Made by a program: the position numbers and the translations under genes. Positions 7,001 through 14,469 of a stretch of DNA of 16,137 nucleotides are shown in pieces (within the stretch, counting starts at the first letter, position 1; each line of letters begins with the position of its first letter). The DNA lies in assembly GCA_947258675.1 (NCBI GenBank), contig CAMYJP010000011.1:1-16137 (forward strand), given 5' to 3'. The DNA is from an uncultured Desulfobulbaceae bacterium. Lineage in GTDB: Bacteria > Desulfobacterota > Desulfobulbia > Desulfobulbales > BM004. The notes beneath the pieces were generated by a model. That model saw only the letters and a list, made by a program, of their open reading frames with translations. It was not told where the DNA came from and ran no database searches.

Positions 7001-7822
7001 CTATGACCTTTTCTTAACTATATCTTTATCAGATCTTTTCTTACGCCTAGTTTTAAAACCTTTTGTGGGAACACCCCAAGGTGAACAAGGGTGCCTGCCA
7101 CCCGAACTTTTACCTTCACCACCACCCATTGGGTGATCAACGGGGTTCATTGCAACACCCCGCACTTTAGGCCTCCTGCCAAGCCAACGAGTTCTCCCGG
7201 CTTTACCGAGCTTCTGGCTCTCATGCTCGGTGTTTCCGATTTGCCCAATACATGCCCTGCATTTCTTATGGAAGCGCCGAACTTCTCCTGAAGGTAATTT
7301 AACAAGAACATAATCCCCTTCTTTAGCCATCAGCTGTGCTGATGCTCCAGCACTTCTGACGAGCTGAGCACCTTTTTCTATCCGCATTTCAATATTGTGT
7401 ATGATAGTACCTAAAGGGATATTTCCCATGGACATGCAGTTGCCGACCTTGATATCTACTTTATCTCCTGACTCAACAATATCTCCGACTTTGATACCTA
7501 CCGGTGACAGTATGTAACTCTTCTCACCGTCTAAATAATACAAAAGAGCTATATTTGCGGAACGATTAGGATCATATTCAATTGCTTTAACTTTCGCTGG
7601 GACATTAACTTTATTGCGTTTAAAATCAATTACCCGATATTTTCGTTTATGGCCTCCGCCAATATGCCTGGAAGTCATACGGCCATAATTGTTGCGACCG
7701 CCACTTTTCGATAAAGAACGTACTAAACTTTTTTCCGGTCTTTTTTTAGATAATTCGGCATTAACTACCGAGACATGGTTTCGTTTACCAGGTGATGTAG
7801 GTTTATATGTTTTAATAGCCAT
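7001..7822 (-). CDS. rplB: 50S ribosomal protein L2
   Basis: L2 is a primary 23S rRNA-binding protein close to the peptidyl transferase centre and is needed for subunit association. The 273-residue product equals the E. coli length. It has the N-terminal [19 protein letters not shown], the OB-fold/SH3-like core ([12 protein letters not shown] through [20 protein letters not shown]) and the C-terminal [20 protein letters not shown] segment. His230 (E. coli His229 without Met), implicated in catalysis, is kept; the second His of the usual H-P-H-G-G-G is Met232, a change I believe is common in some phyla. The ATG at 7822 has only a weak GGTG ribosome-binding site. Confidence 0.98.
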   Translation of the reverse strand: MAIKTYKPTSPGKRNHVSVVNAELSKKRPEKSLVRSLSKSGGRNNYGRMTSRHIGGGHKRKYRVIDFKRNKVNVPAKVKAIEYDPNRSANIALLYYLDGEKSYILSPVGIKVGDIVESGDKVDIKVGNCMSMGNIPLGTIIHNIEMRIEKGAQLVRSAGASAQLMAKEGDYVLVKLPSGEVRRFHKKCRACIGQIGNTEHESQKLGKAGRTRWLGRRPKVRGVAMNPVDHPMGGGEGKSSGGRHPCSPWGVPTKGFKTRRKKRSDKDIVKKRS

Positions 7823-7847
7823 TTAGAACACCAATAGTTTTATTCAG

Positions 7848-7904
7848 TCATTAAATTTAGCTGCACTCAGAATTTCTTTCTACCTATCACGTGCTATTTA
7901 ATGA
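7848..7904 (-). repeat. Long inverted repeat filling the rplW-rplB gap
   Basis: TCATTAAATTTAGC at 7848-7861 is the inverted partner of GCTATTTAATGA at 7893-7904. They pair over 12 bases with a two-base bulge around a 31-base loop. On the transcript the 5' arm begins at the first base after the rplW stop codon, and the loop contains the palindrome CACGTG. It occupies most of the 82-base gap before rplB, which itself has a weak ribosome-binding site. The repeat is seen directly; function (processing, stabilising or regulating L2) is unknown. Confidence 0.55.
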
Positions 7905-8192
7905 TTACAATTCTTCAAGAAAGTTAATTTTACCTTCAGTCAGAGTAATAATTGCTTTTTTCCAATCTGAAGTATATCCAATGTGCCTGCCTAAACGTTT
8001 TTGTTTGCGATGCACCTTGACGGTATGTACCTTTCCGACCTTTACGTTGAAGATCTTTTCCACGGCGTCCTTGATTTGAATTTTGTTGGCCTTGGAATCA
8101 ACCTTGATCACCACTTTCCCATGACTCTCCTGGAGTTGGTCTCCTTTTTCAGTCAGGTGGGCACTTTTAATAATGCCGTACAAATCGCTCAT
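7905..8192 (-). CDS. rplW: 50S ribosomal protein L23
   Basis: L23 sits at the tunnel exit and is the main docking site for trigger factor and SRP. The 95-residue product has the family order: SDLYGIIKSAHLTEKGDQL, the strand VVIKVDSKANKIQIKDAVEKIFNVKVGKVHTVKVHRKQKRLGR, and the final DWKKAIITLTEGKINFLEEL. Its ATG at 8192 overlaps the rplD stop as ATGA, a sign of coupling with L4. It is followed by the inverted repeat in the gap before rplB. Confidence 0.98.
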   Translation of the reverse strand: MSDLYGIIKSAHLTEKGDQLQESHGKVVIKVDSKANKIQIKDAVEKIFNVKVGKVHTVKVHRKQKRLGRHIGYTSDWKKAIITLTEGKINFLEEL

Positions 8193-8812
8193 GACAACAA
8201 CCTCTTTTCCAATTGGTCAATACAGGATTTTACAAGCACAAGTCGATGGTGTAGTAAAACATCATATACATTTAACCCTGCACTCTGGATAACTTTGACA
8301 CCCTGTATGTTTCTTGCCGATTTTTCCAGGACTTCATCTGCCTCCGGAATCACGACAAGCATATTATCCACCTGCAAATTTTGCATAATGTTCTTGAATT
8401 TTTTTGTCTTAATTTCATCAAGCTGCAAAGCATCAAGAACCAAAAGTCGCTCTTCAGAAAATCTTGAGCTAATTGCCATGCGAAGTCCAAGTTTTCTTAC
8501 TTTTTTTGGTAACTTATAGCCATAATCTCTTGGCCTTGGACCAAATGTGGTACCGCCACCACGCCATATCGGTGAACGCCTGCTGCCAGCCCGAGCGCGG
8601 CCGGTTCCTTTCTGGCGCCATGGCTTTGTGTTTGCTCCGCGCACCTCTGATCTGGTTTTGGTGCAGGCAGATCCTGCTCGACGATTAGCTAATTGCATTT
8701 TGACAACGTCATGCAGAATGTGTGGTTTCACCTTTACGCAAAACAATGAGTCGTCTAAATCAACTTCTCCGACTTTTTCATTTTCGGTATTAATTACATC
8801 TGTTACAGCCAT
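8189..8812 (-). CDS. rplD: 50S ribosomal protein L4
   Basis: L4 binds 23S rRNA and reaches into the exit tunnel opposite L22; in E. coli it also represses the S10 operon. The 207-residue product includes the extended loop KPWRQKGTGRARAGSRRSP-x-WRGGGTTFGPRPRDY at about residues 56-92, and the C-terminal Rossmann-like domain. The ATG at 8812 is chosen because AGGAG stands nine bases before it and the protein then begins M-A-V-T-D-V, as in homologues. A GTG at 8836 or ATG at 8833 would add eight or seven residues ahead of that ribosome-binding site. The stop overlaps rplW by four bases. Confidence 0.97.
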   Translation of the reverse strand: MAVTDVINTENEKVGEVDLDDSLFCVKVKPHILHDVVKMQLANRRAGSACTKTRSEVRGANTKPWRQKGTGRARAGSRRSPIWRGGGTTFGPRPRDYGYKLPKKVRKLGLRMAISSRFSEERLLVLDALQLDEIKTKKFKNIMQNLQVDNMLVVIPEADEVLEKSARNIQGVKVIQSAGLNVYDVLLHHRLVLVKSCIDQLEKRLLS

Positions 8813-8826
8813 TATTGTGATCTCCT

Positions 8827-8853
8827 GGGTCATCACCCTGATCGGGATGATCC
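8827..8853 (-). other. Imperfect hairpin between rplC stop and rplD ribosome-binding site
   Basis: GGTCATC (8828-8834) can pair with GATGATCC (8846-8853) with one bulged base, and CC/GG may extend the stem inward. It begins two bases after the rplC stop and ends next to the AGGAG of rplD. The stem is short and bulged. A regulatory role is possible, given L4's known autoregulation elsewhere, but there is no direct support. Confidence 0.3.
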
Positions 8854-8854
8854 G

Positions 8855-9484
8855 TTATTTGGTAAATATCTGCAGCAAATCTTTGCCGGAACCGGGAACA
8901 GCGCCTGTGACCAGCATTACATTCTTATCAGATCGGATATCAACAACCGTTAAATTTTTCTTGGTAATCAAATTCGTTCCCATATGACCAGGCATCTTCT
9001 TACCTTTGATGACGCGACTCGGCCAAGCACTGCATCCTATAGATCCGGGACGCCTGTGAAACATGGAGCCATGGGTTTTTCTGCCACCATGGAATCCATG
9101 CCGTTTAATTACTCCCTGGAAACCGCGGCCTTTCACTTTTCCGCTGATGTCAACCAGATCACCAACCTTAAAAATTTCCTCCAGAGTGATATCCTGGCCA
9201 ACCTTATATTCATCAGGATCATTTACCCGAAACTCTTTCATAAAGTAATAACTACCCTTGCCTGCAGCCTTGCAGTGGCCGTTGATGGCTTTGTTTGACC
9301 TGGATTCTTTTTTGGATTTAAAGCCTACCTGTACAGCATTATATCCTTCTTTATCCAAAGTCTTAACCTGCAAGACAACACAGGGGCCCACTTCCAGTAC
9401 CGTTATTGGCAGAGCCTTTCCTTCTTCAGAGTATACCCGGGTCATACCTATTTTTTTTCCAAGTAATCCCATTGTTTTCGGCAT
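8855..9484 (-). CDS. rplC: 50S ribosomal protein L3
   Basis: L3 is an assembly-initiating protein whose long loop approaches the peptidyl transferase centre. The 209-residue product starts MPKTMGLLGKKIGMTRVYSEEG and has the VDISGKVKGRGFQGVIKRHGFHGGRKTHGSMFHRRPGSIGCSAWPSRVIKGKKMPGHMG central extension, then the VVDIRSDKNVMLVTGAVPGSGKDLLQI end. The central loop is of the G-S-I-G-x-S type with Trp where Asp or Thr is often seen, a minor variation. The ATG at 9484 follows CAGGTTACAAC, a modest ribosome-binding site. A 130-base gap separates it from rpsJ. Confidence 0.98.
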   Translation of the reverse strand: MPKTMGLLGKKIGMTRVYSEEGKALPITVLEVGPCVVLQVKTLDKEGYNAVQVGFKSKKESRSNKAINGHCKAAGKGSYYFMKEFRVNDPDEYKVGQDITLEEIFKVGDLVDISGKVKGRGFQGVIKRHGFHGGRKTHGSMFHRRPGSIGCSAWPSRVIKGKKMPGHMGTNLITKKNLTVVDIRSDKNVMLVTGAVPGSGKDLLQIFTK

Positions 9485-9614
9485 GTTGTAACCTGCTGTC
9501 TCAAATAATTTTTATCACTACCACATTACCTTTCGCTTCTAAATATCAATAATTAGAAGTTAAAAAGCGATAACCGGAAGTGAACTTTCAATAGTATCCC
9601 AACTAGTTGCTTTT

Positions 9615-9929
9615 CTAGGGCAATTTGATTTCAACATCAACACCGGCAGAGAGTTCGAGTTTCATAAGTGAATCGATGGTCTGCTGAGTTGGTTCTAAAA
9701 TATCGAGAAGCCTCCTGTGGGTTCTCATTTCAAATTGCTCTCTTGACTTCTTGTCCACATGCGGGGACCGCAGAACACAATATTTGTTGATAGTTGTTGG
9801 CATGGGTATCGGCCCAGCAACTGTGGCACCGGTACGCTTAGCAGTTTCAACAATCTCCTTGGTGGAAATATCAAGGAGTTTGTGATCATAGGCCTTAAGC
9901 TTTATTCTAATTTTATCAGTAGTTACCAT
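9615..9929 (-). CDS. rpsJ: 30S ribosomal protein S10
   Basis: S10 is a 30S head protein and also, as NusE, a subunit of the transcription antitermination complex with NusB. The 104-residue product is canonical: [72 protein letters not shown] and the final [14 protein letters not shown]. It starts with ATG only 14 bases after tuf, and its AGG ribosome-binding element overlaps the tuf stop, so it is read through from tuf and probably coupled. No E. coli-type S10 leader exists here. The 130 bases after it hold only an AT-rich 7-bp hairpin (9536-9542 with 9553-9559). Confidence 0.98.
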   Translation of the reverse strand: MVTTDKIRIKLKAYDHKLLDISTKEIVETAKRTGATVAGPIPMPTTINKYCVLRSPHVDKKSREQFEMRTHRRLLDILEPTQQTIDSLMKLELSAGVDVEIKLP

Positions 9930-9943
9930 AATTTATATACAAC

Positions 9944-11134
9944 CTATTCAATTATTTCGCTGATAACCCCAGCACCTACCGTACGGCCGCCTTCTCGAAT
10001 CGCAAATCGCAACTCCTTCTCCATGGCGATAGGGGTAATCAATACGCCCTCAATAGTAACGTTATCGCCCGGCATTACCATCTCAACTCCTTCCGGTAAC
10101 GTTACTACTCCTGTCACGTCTGTGGTTCGAAAATAAAACTGCGGACGATATCCATTGAAAAAAGGCGTGTGACGACCACCCTCTTCCTTGGTTAATATGT
10201 AACACTCCGCCTTAAACTTCGTATGCGGAGTGATGCTACCTGGCTTCGCCAATACCTGACCACGCTCTATCTCCTCACGCTTAACGCCGCGAAGCAACGC
10301 GCCAATGTTGTCCCCAGCACGACCCTCATCAAGAAGCTTACGAAACATCTCGACTCCGGTTACTGTCGTCTTCTGCGTCTCCTTGATGCCTACTATCTCT
10401 ACCTCTTCACCTACCTTAACTATACCACGCTCAACTCGACCAGTGGCGACCGTACCACGACCTGAAATCGAAAATACATCCTCAACAGGCATCAAAAATG
10501 GCTTGTCTACATCGCGCTCAGGCTCAGGAATATAACTGTCAACGGCAGCCATCAACTCAAATATACATTTGGACGCTTCCTCATCACCGGAATTCTCCAA
10601 CGCCTGCAATGCACTACCCTGGATGATCGGAATATCGTCGCCGGGAAATTCATACTTGTCCAACAACTCTCGAAGCTCCATATCAACCAGCTCAATCAAC
10701 TCAGGATCATCTACCATGTCGCACTTATTTAAAAATACTACTATCGCCGGCACGCCTACCTGACGTGCAAGCAATATATGCTCGCGGGTCTGAGGCATGG
10801 GGCCATCGTCGGCGCCAACTACCAGAATAGCGCCGTCCATCTGCGCTGCACCCGTTATCATGTTCTTGATGTAATCCGCATGACCTGGACAATCAACGTG
10901 TGCATAATGACGATTATCCGTCTCATATTCAACATGGGCGGTGGCTATCGTTATTCCACGTTCCTTCTCTTCAGGTGCCTTGTCTATATCACTGAAAGCC
11001 GTAAACTCCGCCTGACCCTTCAATGACAATACCTTGGTTATGGCGGCTGTTAACGTCGTCTTACCATGATCAATATGACCTATTGTCCCTACGTTTACAT
11101 GCGGTTTCGTACGCTCAAATTTTTCCTTGGCCAT
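9944..11134 (-). CDS. tuf: Elongation factor Tu
   Basis: EF-Tu delivers aminoacyl-tRNA to the ribosomal A site and hydrolyses GTP on correct decoding. The 396-residue product has all GTPase motifs: G1 GHIDHGKT at 19-26, the switch I RGIT at 59-62, G3 DCPGH at 81-85 with catalytic His85, G4 NKCD at 136-139 and G5 SAL at 174-176. Domains 2 and 3 follow (from about residue 210), ending [10 protein letters not shown]. The ATG at 11134 is preceded by GGGGGTGA. Two of the sampled 60-base lines exceed 60% GC, above neighbouring genes, and codons such as CGA, CGC and GTA are frequent; strong expression bias or recombination with a second tuf copy could explain this. Confidence 0.99.
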   Translation of the reverse strand: MAKEKFERTKPHVNVGTIGHIDHGKTTLTAAITKVLSLKGQAEFTAFSDIDKAPEEKERGITIATAHVEYETDNRHYAHVDCPGHADYIKNMITGAAQMDGAILVVGADDGPMPQTREHILLARQVGVPAIVVFLNKCDMVDDPELIELVDMELRELLDKYEFPGDDIPIIQGSALQALENSGDEEASKCIFELMAAVDSYIPEPERDVDKPFLMPVEDVFSISGRGTVATGRVERGIVKVGEEVEIVGIKETQKTTVTGVEMFRKLLDEGRAGDNIGALLRGVKREEIERGQVLAKPGSITPHTKFKAECYILTKEEGGRHTPFFNGYRPQFYFRTTDVTGVVTLPEGVEMVMPGDNVTIEGVLITPIAMEKELRFAIREGGRTVGAGVISEIIE

Positions 11135-11177
11135 TTTTTCACCCCCGGTTAAATAAGAAGTAAACTCATTTTAATAC

Positions 11178-13256
11178 TTAAATTCCCCTGATCTTATTTA
11201 TTATCTTTTCAGCCAGATGATCAGGAACTCTTTCATAGGATGCAAACTGTAAAGTAAAAGTTGCTCTTCCCTGGGTTGCAGACCTCAAATCTGTTGAATA
11301 TCCAAACATTTCCGCAAGCGGGACCTGAGCCTTAACAACCTGATACTCTTTTAAATTTTCAACACCAGTAACCTTGGCTCGCTTTGAATGGAGATCATTC
11401 ATCACTTCACCAAGATAGTCCTCCGGTACACTAATTTCCAAATCCATAATTGGCTCAAGAAGCACAGGGTGTGCCTGAGCTGCTCCTTTTCGAAGTGCAA
11501 TCGTTGCTGCAACTCCGAATGCCATTTCAGTTGATTCTTGCTGGTGATGCGACCCATCTACCAGACTCACCTTCAAATCTACCAGACGAGATCCTATAAG
11601 AGGTCCAGAATCCAGGCTGTCTGTAATCCCTCTTTTAATGGCATTAATAAACTCGCTGGGAACAAGATCTCCATTAACCCGGTTTTCAAAAATAAAACCC
11701 TTACCGCGATCAAGAGGCTCAAGGTCCAACCAAACATGTCCATATTGGCTTTTACCACTGGTCTGATGATCAAACTGGCCCTCCGCTCGAGCTGGACTAC
11801 TAATCGTTTCCTGATATGCCACCTGTGGTTTGCCAACATTGGCTCCGACCTTAAAATCCCTGATTAATCGGTCAACGATAATCTCAAGGTGAAGTTCGCC
11901 CATACCGGAAATAATCGTCTGGCCGGTATCTTCATCACTCACCACATGGAAGGACGGATCCTCCCGCATAATCTTTTCTAAGCTTTCCGTCAGCTTTTCT
12001 TCATCAGCCTTACTTTTAGGCTCAATGGCGATACCGATTACCGGTTCTGGAAATTCCATCGTTTCTAGACGGATTGAATCCCCAGACTCACAGAGTGTAT
12101 CACCAGTAGTTGTAAATCGTAAACCGACTACTGCGGCAATATCACCTGCTGAAACTGACTTTACTTCTTCCCGCTTGTTGGCGTGCATCTTCACAATCCT
12201 GCCAATCTTTTCTTTCTTTCTTTTAACAGGATTGTAGAGGTGACTGCCGACTTTCAATACGCCTGAATAAATTTTAATAAAGGCGAGGTTACCGACAAAA
12301 GGGTCGGACATCAGCTTAAAAGCAAGTCCACAGAACCTTTCTTTGTCGCTCGTCTTTCTGGTCTCAACCAAACCCTCATTATTCACACCCTCTACAGGGG
12401 GAATATCCAGAGGCGACGGCAAATAATCAATTATTGCTTTCAGTAACGGCTGAACACCTTTATTTTTGAAAGCACTCCCGCATAACACCGGGACACCCTG
12501 CTGATCAAGTGTAGCCTTCCTAATTGCCCTGATCATCGCAACAGATGAAACAGGCTGTTCTTCTAAAAATTTTTCCATGACCTCCTCATCGAAGTCGGCC
12601 AACTTCTCGAGGAGTGTCATACGGGCGGCCGTAGATTCTTCAGTGAATTCTTTTGGAATATCTTCTTCTATGACCCGCAATCCCTGGGTCTTCTCATCGA
12701 ACAACAACATCTTTTCATCAATGAGATCGATAACACCCAGAAATTTTTCTTCACTGCCTACCGGTATTTGAATAGGCAGTGGGTTGGTGCCAAGCTTATC
12801 CCGCATCATATCAATGCAGCGCCAGTAATCAGCGCCGACACGGTCCATTTTGTTTACAAAAGCAATCCTTGGGATATGATAATGGTTAGCTTGTCGCCAA
12901 ACAGTTTCTGATTGAGGTTCAACACCTCCTACAGCACAAAAAATGGCTATTGCGCCATCAAGCACCCGGAGACACCGTTCCACTTCCACAGTAAAATCGA
13001 CATGCCCAGGTGTGTCTATTATATTAATTTTGTAATCTTGCCAGGTGCAGGTTGTTGTTGCGGATGTAATGGTTATACCGCGTTCCTGTTCCTGCTCCAT
13101 CCAGTCCATGACAGCAGTGCCGTCGTGAACCTCGCCCATCTTATATGAACGACCTGTATAAAACAGAATCCTTTCAGTTGTCGTTGTTTTGCCAGCATCG
13201 ATATGGGCCATGATGCCTATATTACGAAGTCTGGCAAGTGAGCCTTCGGATGCCAC
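11178..13256 (-). CDS. fusA: Elongation factor G
   Basis: EF-G is the GTPase that drives translocation of tRNA and mRNA. From the GTG at 13256 the product is 692 residues. G1 AHIDAGKT lies at 17-24, switch I RGIT at 59-62, G3 DTPGH at 81-85 and G4 NKMD at 135-138; domains II-V follow, with GMGELHLEI in domain III and [15 protein letters not shown] in domain V. GTG is chosen because GAGG stands nine bases before it; a TTG at 13271 would add five residues and overlap that site. The domain IV-V region has D-G-S-H-H and Y-S-T-D-L-R-S, closer to mitochondrial EF-G1 than the E. coli G-S-Y-H and Y-A-T-Q-L-R-S. Confidence 0.98.
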   Translation of the reverse strand: MASEGSLARLRNIGIMAHIDAGKTTTTERILFYTGRSYKMGEVHDGTAVMDWMEQEQERGITITSATTTCTWQDYKINIIDTPGHVDFTVEVERCLRVLDGAIAIFCAVGGVEPQSETVWRQANHYHIPRIAFVNKMDRVGADYWRCIDMMRDKLGTNPLPIQIPVGSEEKFLGVIDLIDEKMLLFDEKTQGLRVIEEDIPKEFTEESTAARMTLLEKLADFDEEVMEKFLEEQPVSSVAMIRAIRKATLDQQGVPVLCGSAFKNKGVQPLLKAIIDYLPSPLDIPPVEGVNNEGLVETRKTSDKERFCGLAFKLMSDPFVGNLAFIKIYSGVLKVGSHLYNPVKRKKEKIGRIVKMHANKREEVKSVSAGDIAAVVGLRFTTTGDTLCESGDSIRLETMEFPEPVIGIAIEPKSKADEEKLTESLEKIMREDPSFHVVSDEDTGQTIISGMGELHLEIIVDRLIRDFKVGANVGKPQVAYQETISSPARAEGQFDHQTSGKSQYGHVWLDLEPLDRGKGFIFENRVNGDLVPSEFINAIKRGITDSLDSGPLIGSRLVDLKVSLVDGSHHQQESTEMAFGVAATIALRKGAAQAHPVLLEPIMDLEISVPEDYLGEVMNDLHSKRAKVTGVENLKEYQVVKAQVPLAEMFGYSTDLRSATQGRATFTLQFASYERVPDHLAEKIINKIRGI

Positions 13257-13334
13257 GGCGTTTTTCCTCAATTCTTTGACAATTTGGTTTGAAATTCTGT
13301 GAACACTACCAATTGTCCCAGAATTAACTCAAAC

Positions 13335-13373
13335 AAAAAGGTGGCCTTTTGTAATCCATGACATCCTTTTTGT
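13335..13373 (-). repeat. Inverted repeat over the fusA promoter start region
   Basis: CAAAAAGG (13335-13342) and CCTTTTTG (13366-13373) form a perfect 8-bp inverted repeat flanking the -10 hexamer. Inside it, ACAAAAGG-CCA-CCTTTTTGT on the coding strand gives a tighter near-palindrome between the -10 and the expected start site. As DNA it could be an operator; as RNA it could be a weak hairpin with a T-rich 3' side. Both readings are inference. Confidence 0.45.
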
Positions 13374-13377
13374 CAAT
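13349..13377 (-). promoter_or_regulatory. Strong sigma70-type promoter upstream of fusA
   Basis: The coding strand has a perfect -35 TTGACA (13377-13372), a 17-base spacer and TACAAA (13354-13349) as -10, four of six bases matching consensus. Start of transcription would be near 13342, giving a leader of about 85 bases before the fusA GTG. It lies entirely within the gap after rpsG, so fusA and tuf, and possibly the whole S10-spc block, can be transcribed apart from rpsL-rpsG. Confidence 0.7.
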
Positions 13378-13413
13378 CAGGAAAAAGCTCTCTATTCCGT
13401 GGTCGAAATTTAT

Positions 13414-13887
13414 TTACCAGCGATAATGCGCAAAAGCCTTATTGGCTTCAGCCATACGATGGGTATCATCACGCTTCTTTACAGAACCGCCCCTATTGTT
13501 ATAGGCATCAAGTAATTCGGCAGCCAATTTATCGGTCATCGATTTCCCGGATCTCTTCTTAGCAAAGTCGATAATCCATCTGATGGCTAAAGCATTTCTA
13601 CGGTCAGGCCTAACTTCCACCGGCACCTGATATGTTGCTCCACCAACTCTTCTGGACTTCACCTCTACTTTGGGCCGGACCTTTTCCATGGCCTTATCAA
13701 ATACGGCAAAAGGTTCTTCTTCTGATACTCGGTCTGCTACGATATCCATGGCACCGTAGAATATCTTCTGAGCTACCGTTTTCTTGCCTCTTTCCATGAT
13801 ACCGTTGATGAACTTCGACACCAGAACACTATTATATCTTGGATCAGCTGGATTTTGCCTCTTTTCGGCAATTTTCCGTCTTGGCAT
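13414..13887 (-). CDS. rpsG: 30S ribosomal protein S7
   Basis: S7 initiates assembly of the 30S head and lines the E site; in E. coli it represses the str operon. The 157-residue product starts [20 protein letters not shown] and has [64 protein letters not shown] and the C-terminal [25 protein letters not shown], typical of the bacterial ~156-residue form. The ATG at 13887 follows AGGAGG and a second AAGGA. The 53-base rpsL-rpsG gap shows no obvious hairpin like the S7 target of E. coli. Confidence 0.98.
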   Translation of the reverse strand: MPRRKIAEKRQNPADPRYNSVLVSKFINGIMERGKKTVAQKIFYGAMDIVADRVSEEEPFAVFDKAMEKVRPKVEVKSRRVGGATYQVPVEVRPDRRNALAIRWIIDFAKKRSGKSMTDKLAAELLDAYNNRGGSVKKRDDTHRMAEANKAFAHYRW

Positions 13888-13940
13888 TTCCTTCTAACCT
13901 CCTAATACAACATCCCTTTCTTTAAACCCTAAATATCCAA

Positions 13941-14312
13941 CTATCGCGGACGCTTGGCACCATATTTGGACCGACCCTGACGCCGATCGCTTACGCCCAA
14001 GGCATCTAGTGTTCCGCGAACAACATGATAACGAACACCTGGAAGATCCTTAACCCTGCCTCCTCGGATAAGAACAACTGAGTGTTCCTGAAGGTTATGA
14101 CCAATACCAGGAATATACGAAGTAACTTCCATCCCATTGGTAAGCCGCACCCTGGCTACTTTACGCAGAGCCGAGTTAGGTTTTTTGGGGGTTGTTGTAT
14201 AAACCCTGACGCATACACCTCTTTTTTGAGGTGATCCTTTTAGCGCAGGAGTGTTACTTCGTTTAACTATTTTCTTACGCCCCTGTCTGATTAGCTGATT
14301 AATGGTAGGCAT
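13941..14312 (-). CDS. rpsL: 30S ribosomal protein S12
   Basis: S12 lies at the decoding centre and controls accuracy. The 123-residue product is canonical: [51 protein letters not shown], then [36 protein letters not shown]. Lys43 and Lys88, the usual sites of streptomycin-resistance mutations, carry the wild-type residue, and Asp89, the residue methylthiolated by RimO in some bacteria, is present. The ATG at 14312 has AAAGGA about nine bases upstream. It is the first gene after the promoter in the rpoC-rpsL gap. Confidence 0.99.
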   Translation of the reverse strand: MPTINQLIRQGRKKIVKRSNTPALKGSPQKRGVCVRVYTTTPKKPNSALRKVARVRLTNGMEVTSYIPGIGHNLQEHSVVLIRGGRVKDLPGVRYHVVRGTLDALGVSDRRQGRSKYGAKRPR

Positions 14313-14337
14313 TTATATTTTATCCTTTGAATCTCTA

Positions 14338-14356
14338 ATTGCTTCCATTGAGCAAT
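14338..14356 (-). other. Stem-loop in the rpsL leader
   Basis: On the transcript ATTGCT (14356-14351) pairs with AGCAAT (14343-14338) around a seven-base loop, about 25 bases before the rpsL ATG. Just 5' of it lies the palindrome TTTCGGCCGAAA. Both fall in the ~90-base leader downstream of the str promoter. They could be regulatory or merely leader structure; no match to a known leader was recognised. Confidence 0.4.
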
Positions 14357-14408
14357 GATTTTTCGGCCGAAATTTCAAGCGTTGTTTAAGGTCCCGCAAA
14401 AAGGGTGA

Positions 14409-14437
14409 AAAATAGTCCAATCAATCTCGCTTGTCAA
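14409..14437 (-). promoter_or_regulatory. Sigma70-type promoter of the str operon
   Basis: The coding strand carries a perfect TTGACA (14437-14432), a 17-base spacer and TATTTT (14414-14409; four of six consensus bases). Transcription would start near 14402, with a ~90-base leader to rpsL. It lies in the 157-base gap after rpoC. No intrinsic terminator for rpoC is visible between 14469 and the promoter, so read-through from the rpoBC operon is likely as well. Confidence 0.7.
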
Positions 14438-14469
14438 GAACAAACTAGCGGTCAATGAGGCATTTCCTG

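Noticed and set aside
7130..7140. Met in place of the second His of the L2 H-P-H-G-G-G motif
   Set aside because: The functionally implicated first His is present and, as far as I recall, H-P-M-G-G-G occurs in other bacteria, so it is not a defect.
8001..8519. Plus-strand frame of 172 codons opposite rplW/rplD
   Set aside because: Shadow of L23 and L4, with no own ribosome-binding site or recognisable domain.
8813..8836. Upstream GTG/ATG starts for rplD
   Set aside because: They precede the AGGAG site; the ATG at 8812 has correct spacing and matches the usual M-A-V-x-D-V start.
13257..13271. TTG start for fusA giving five more residues
   Set aside because: It overlaps the GAGG element that properly serves the GTG at 13256, and has no good ribosome-binding site itself.
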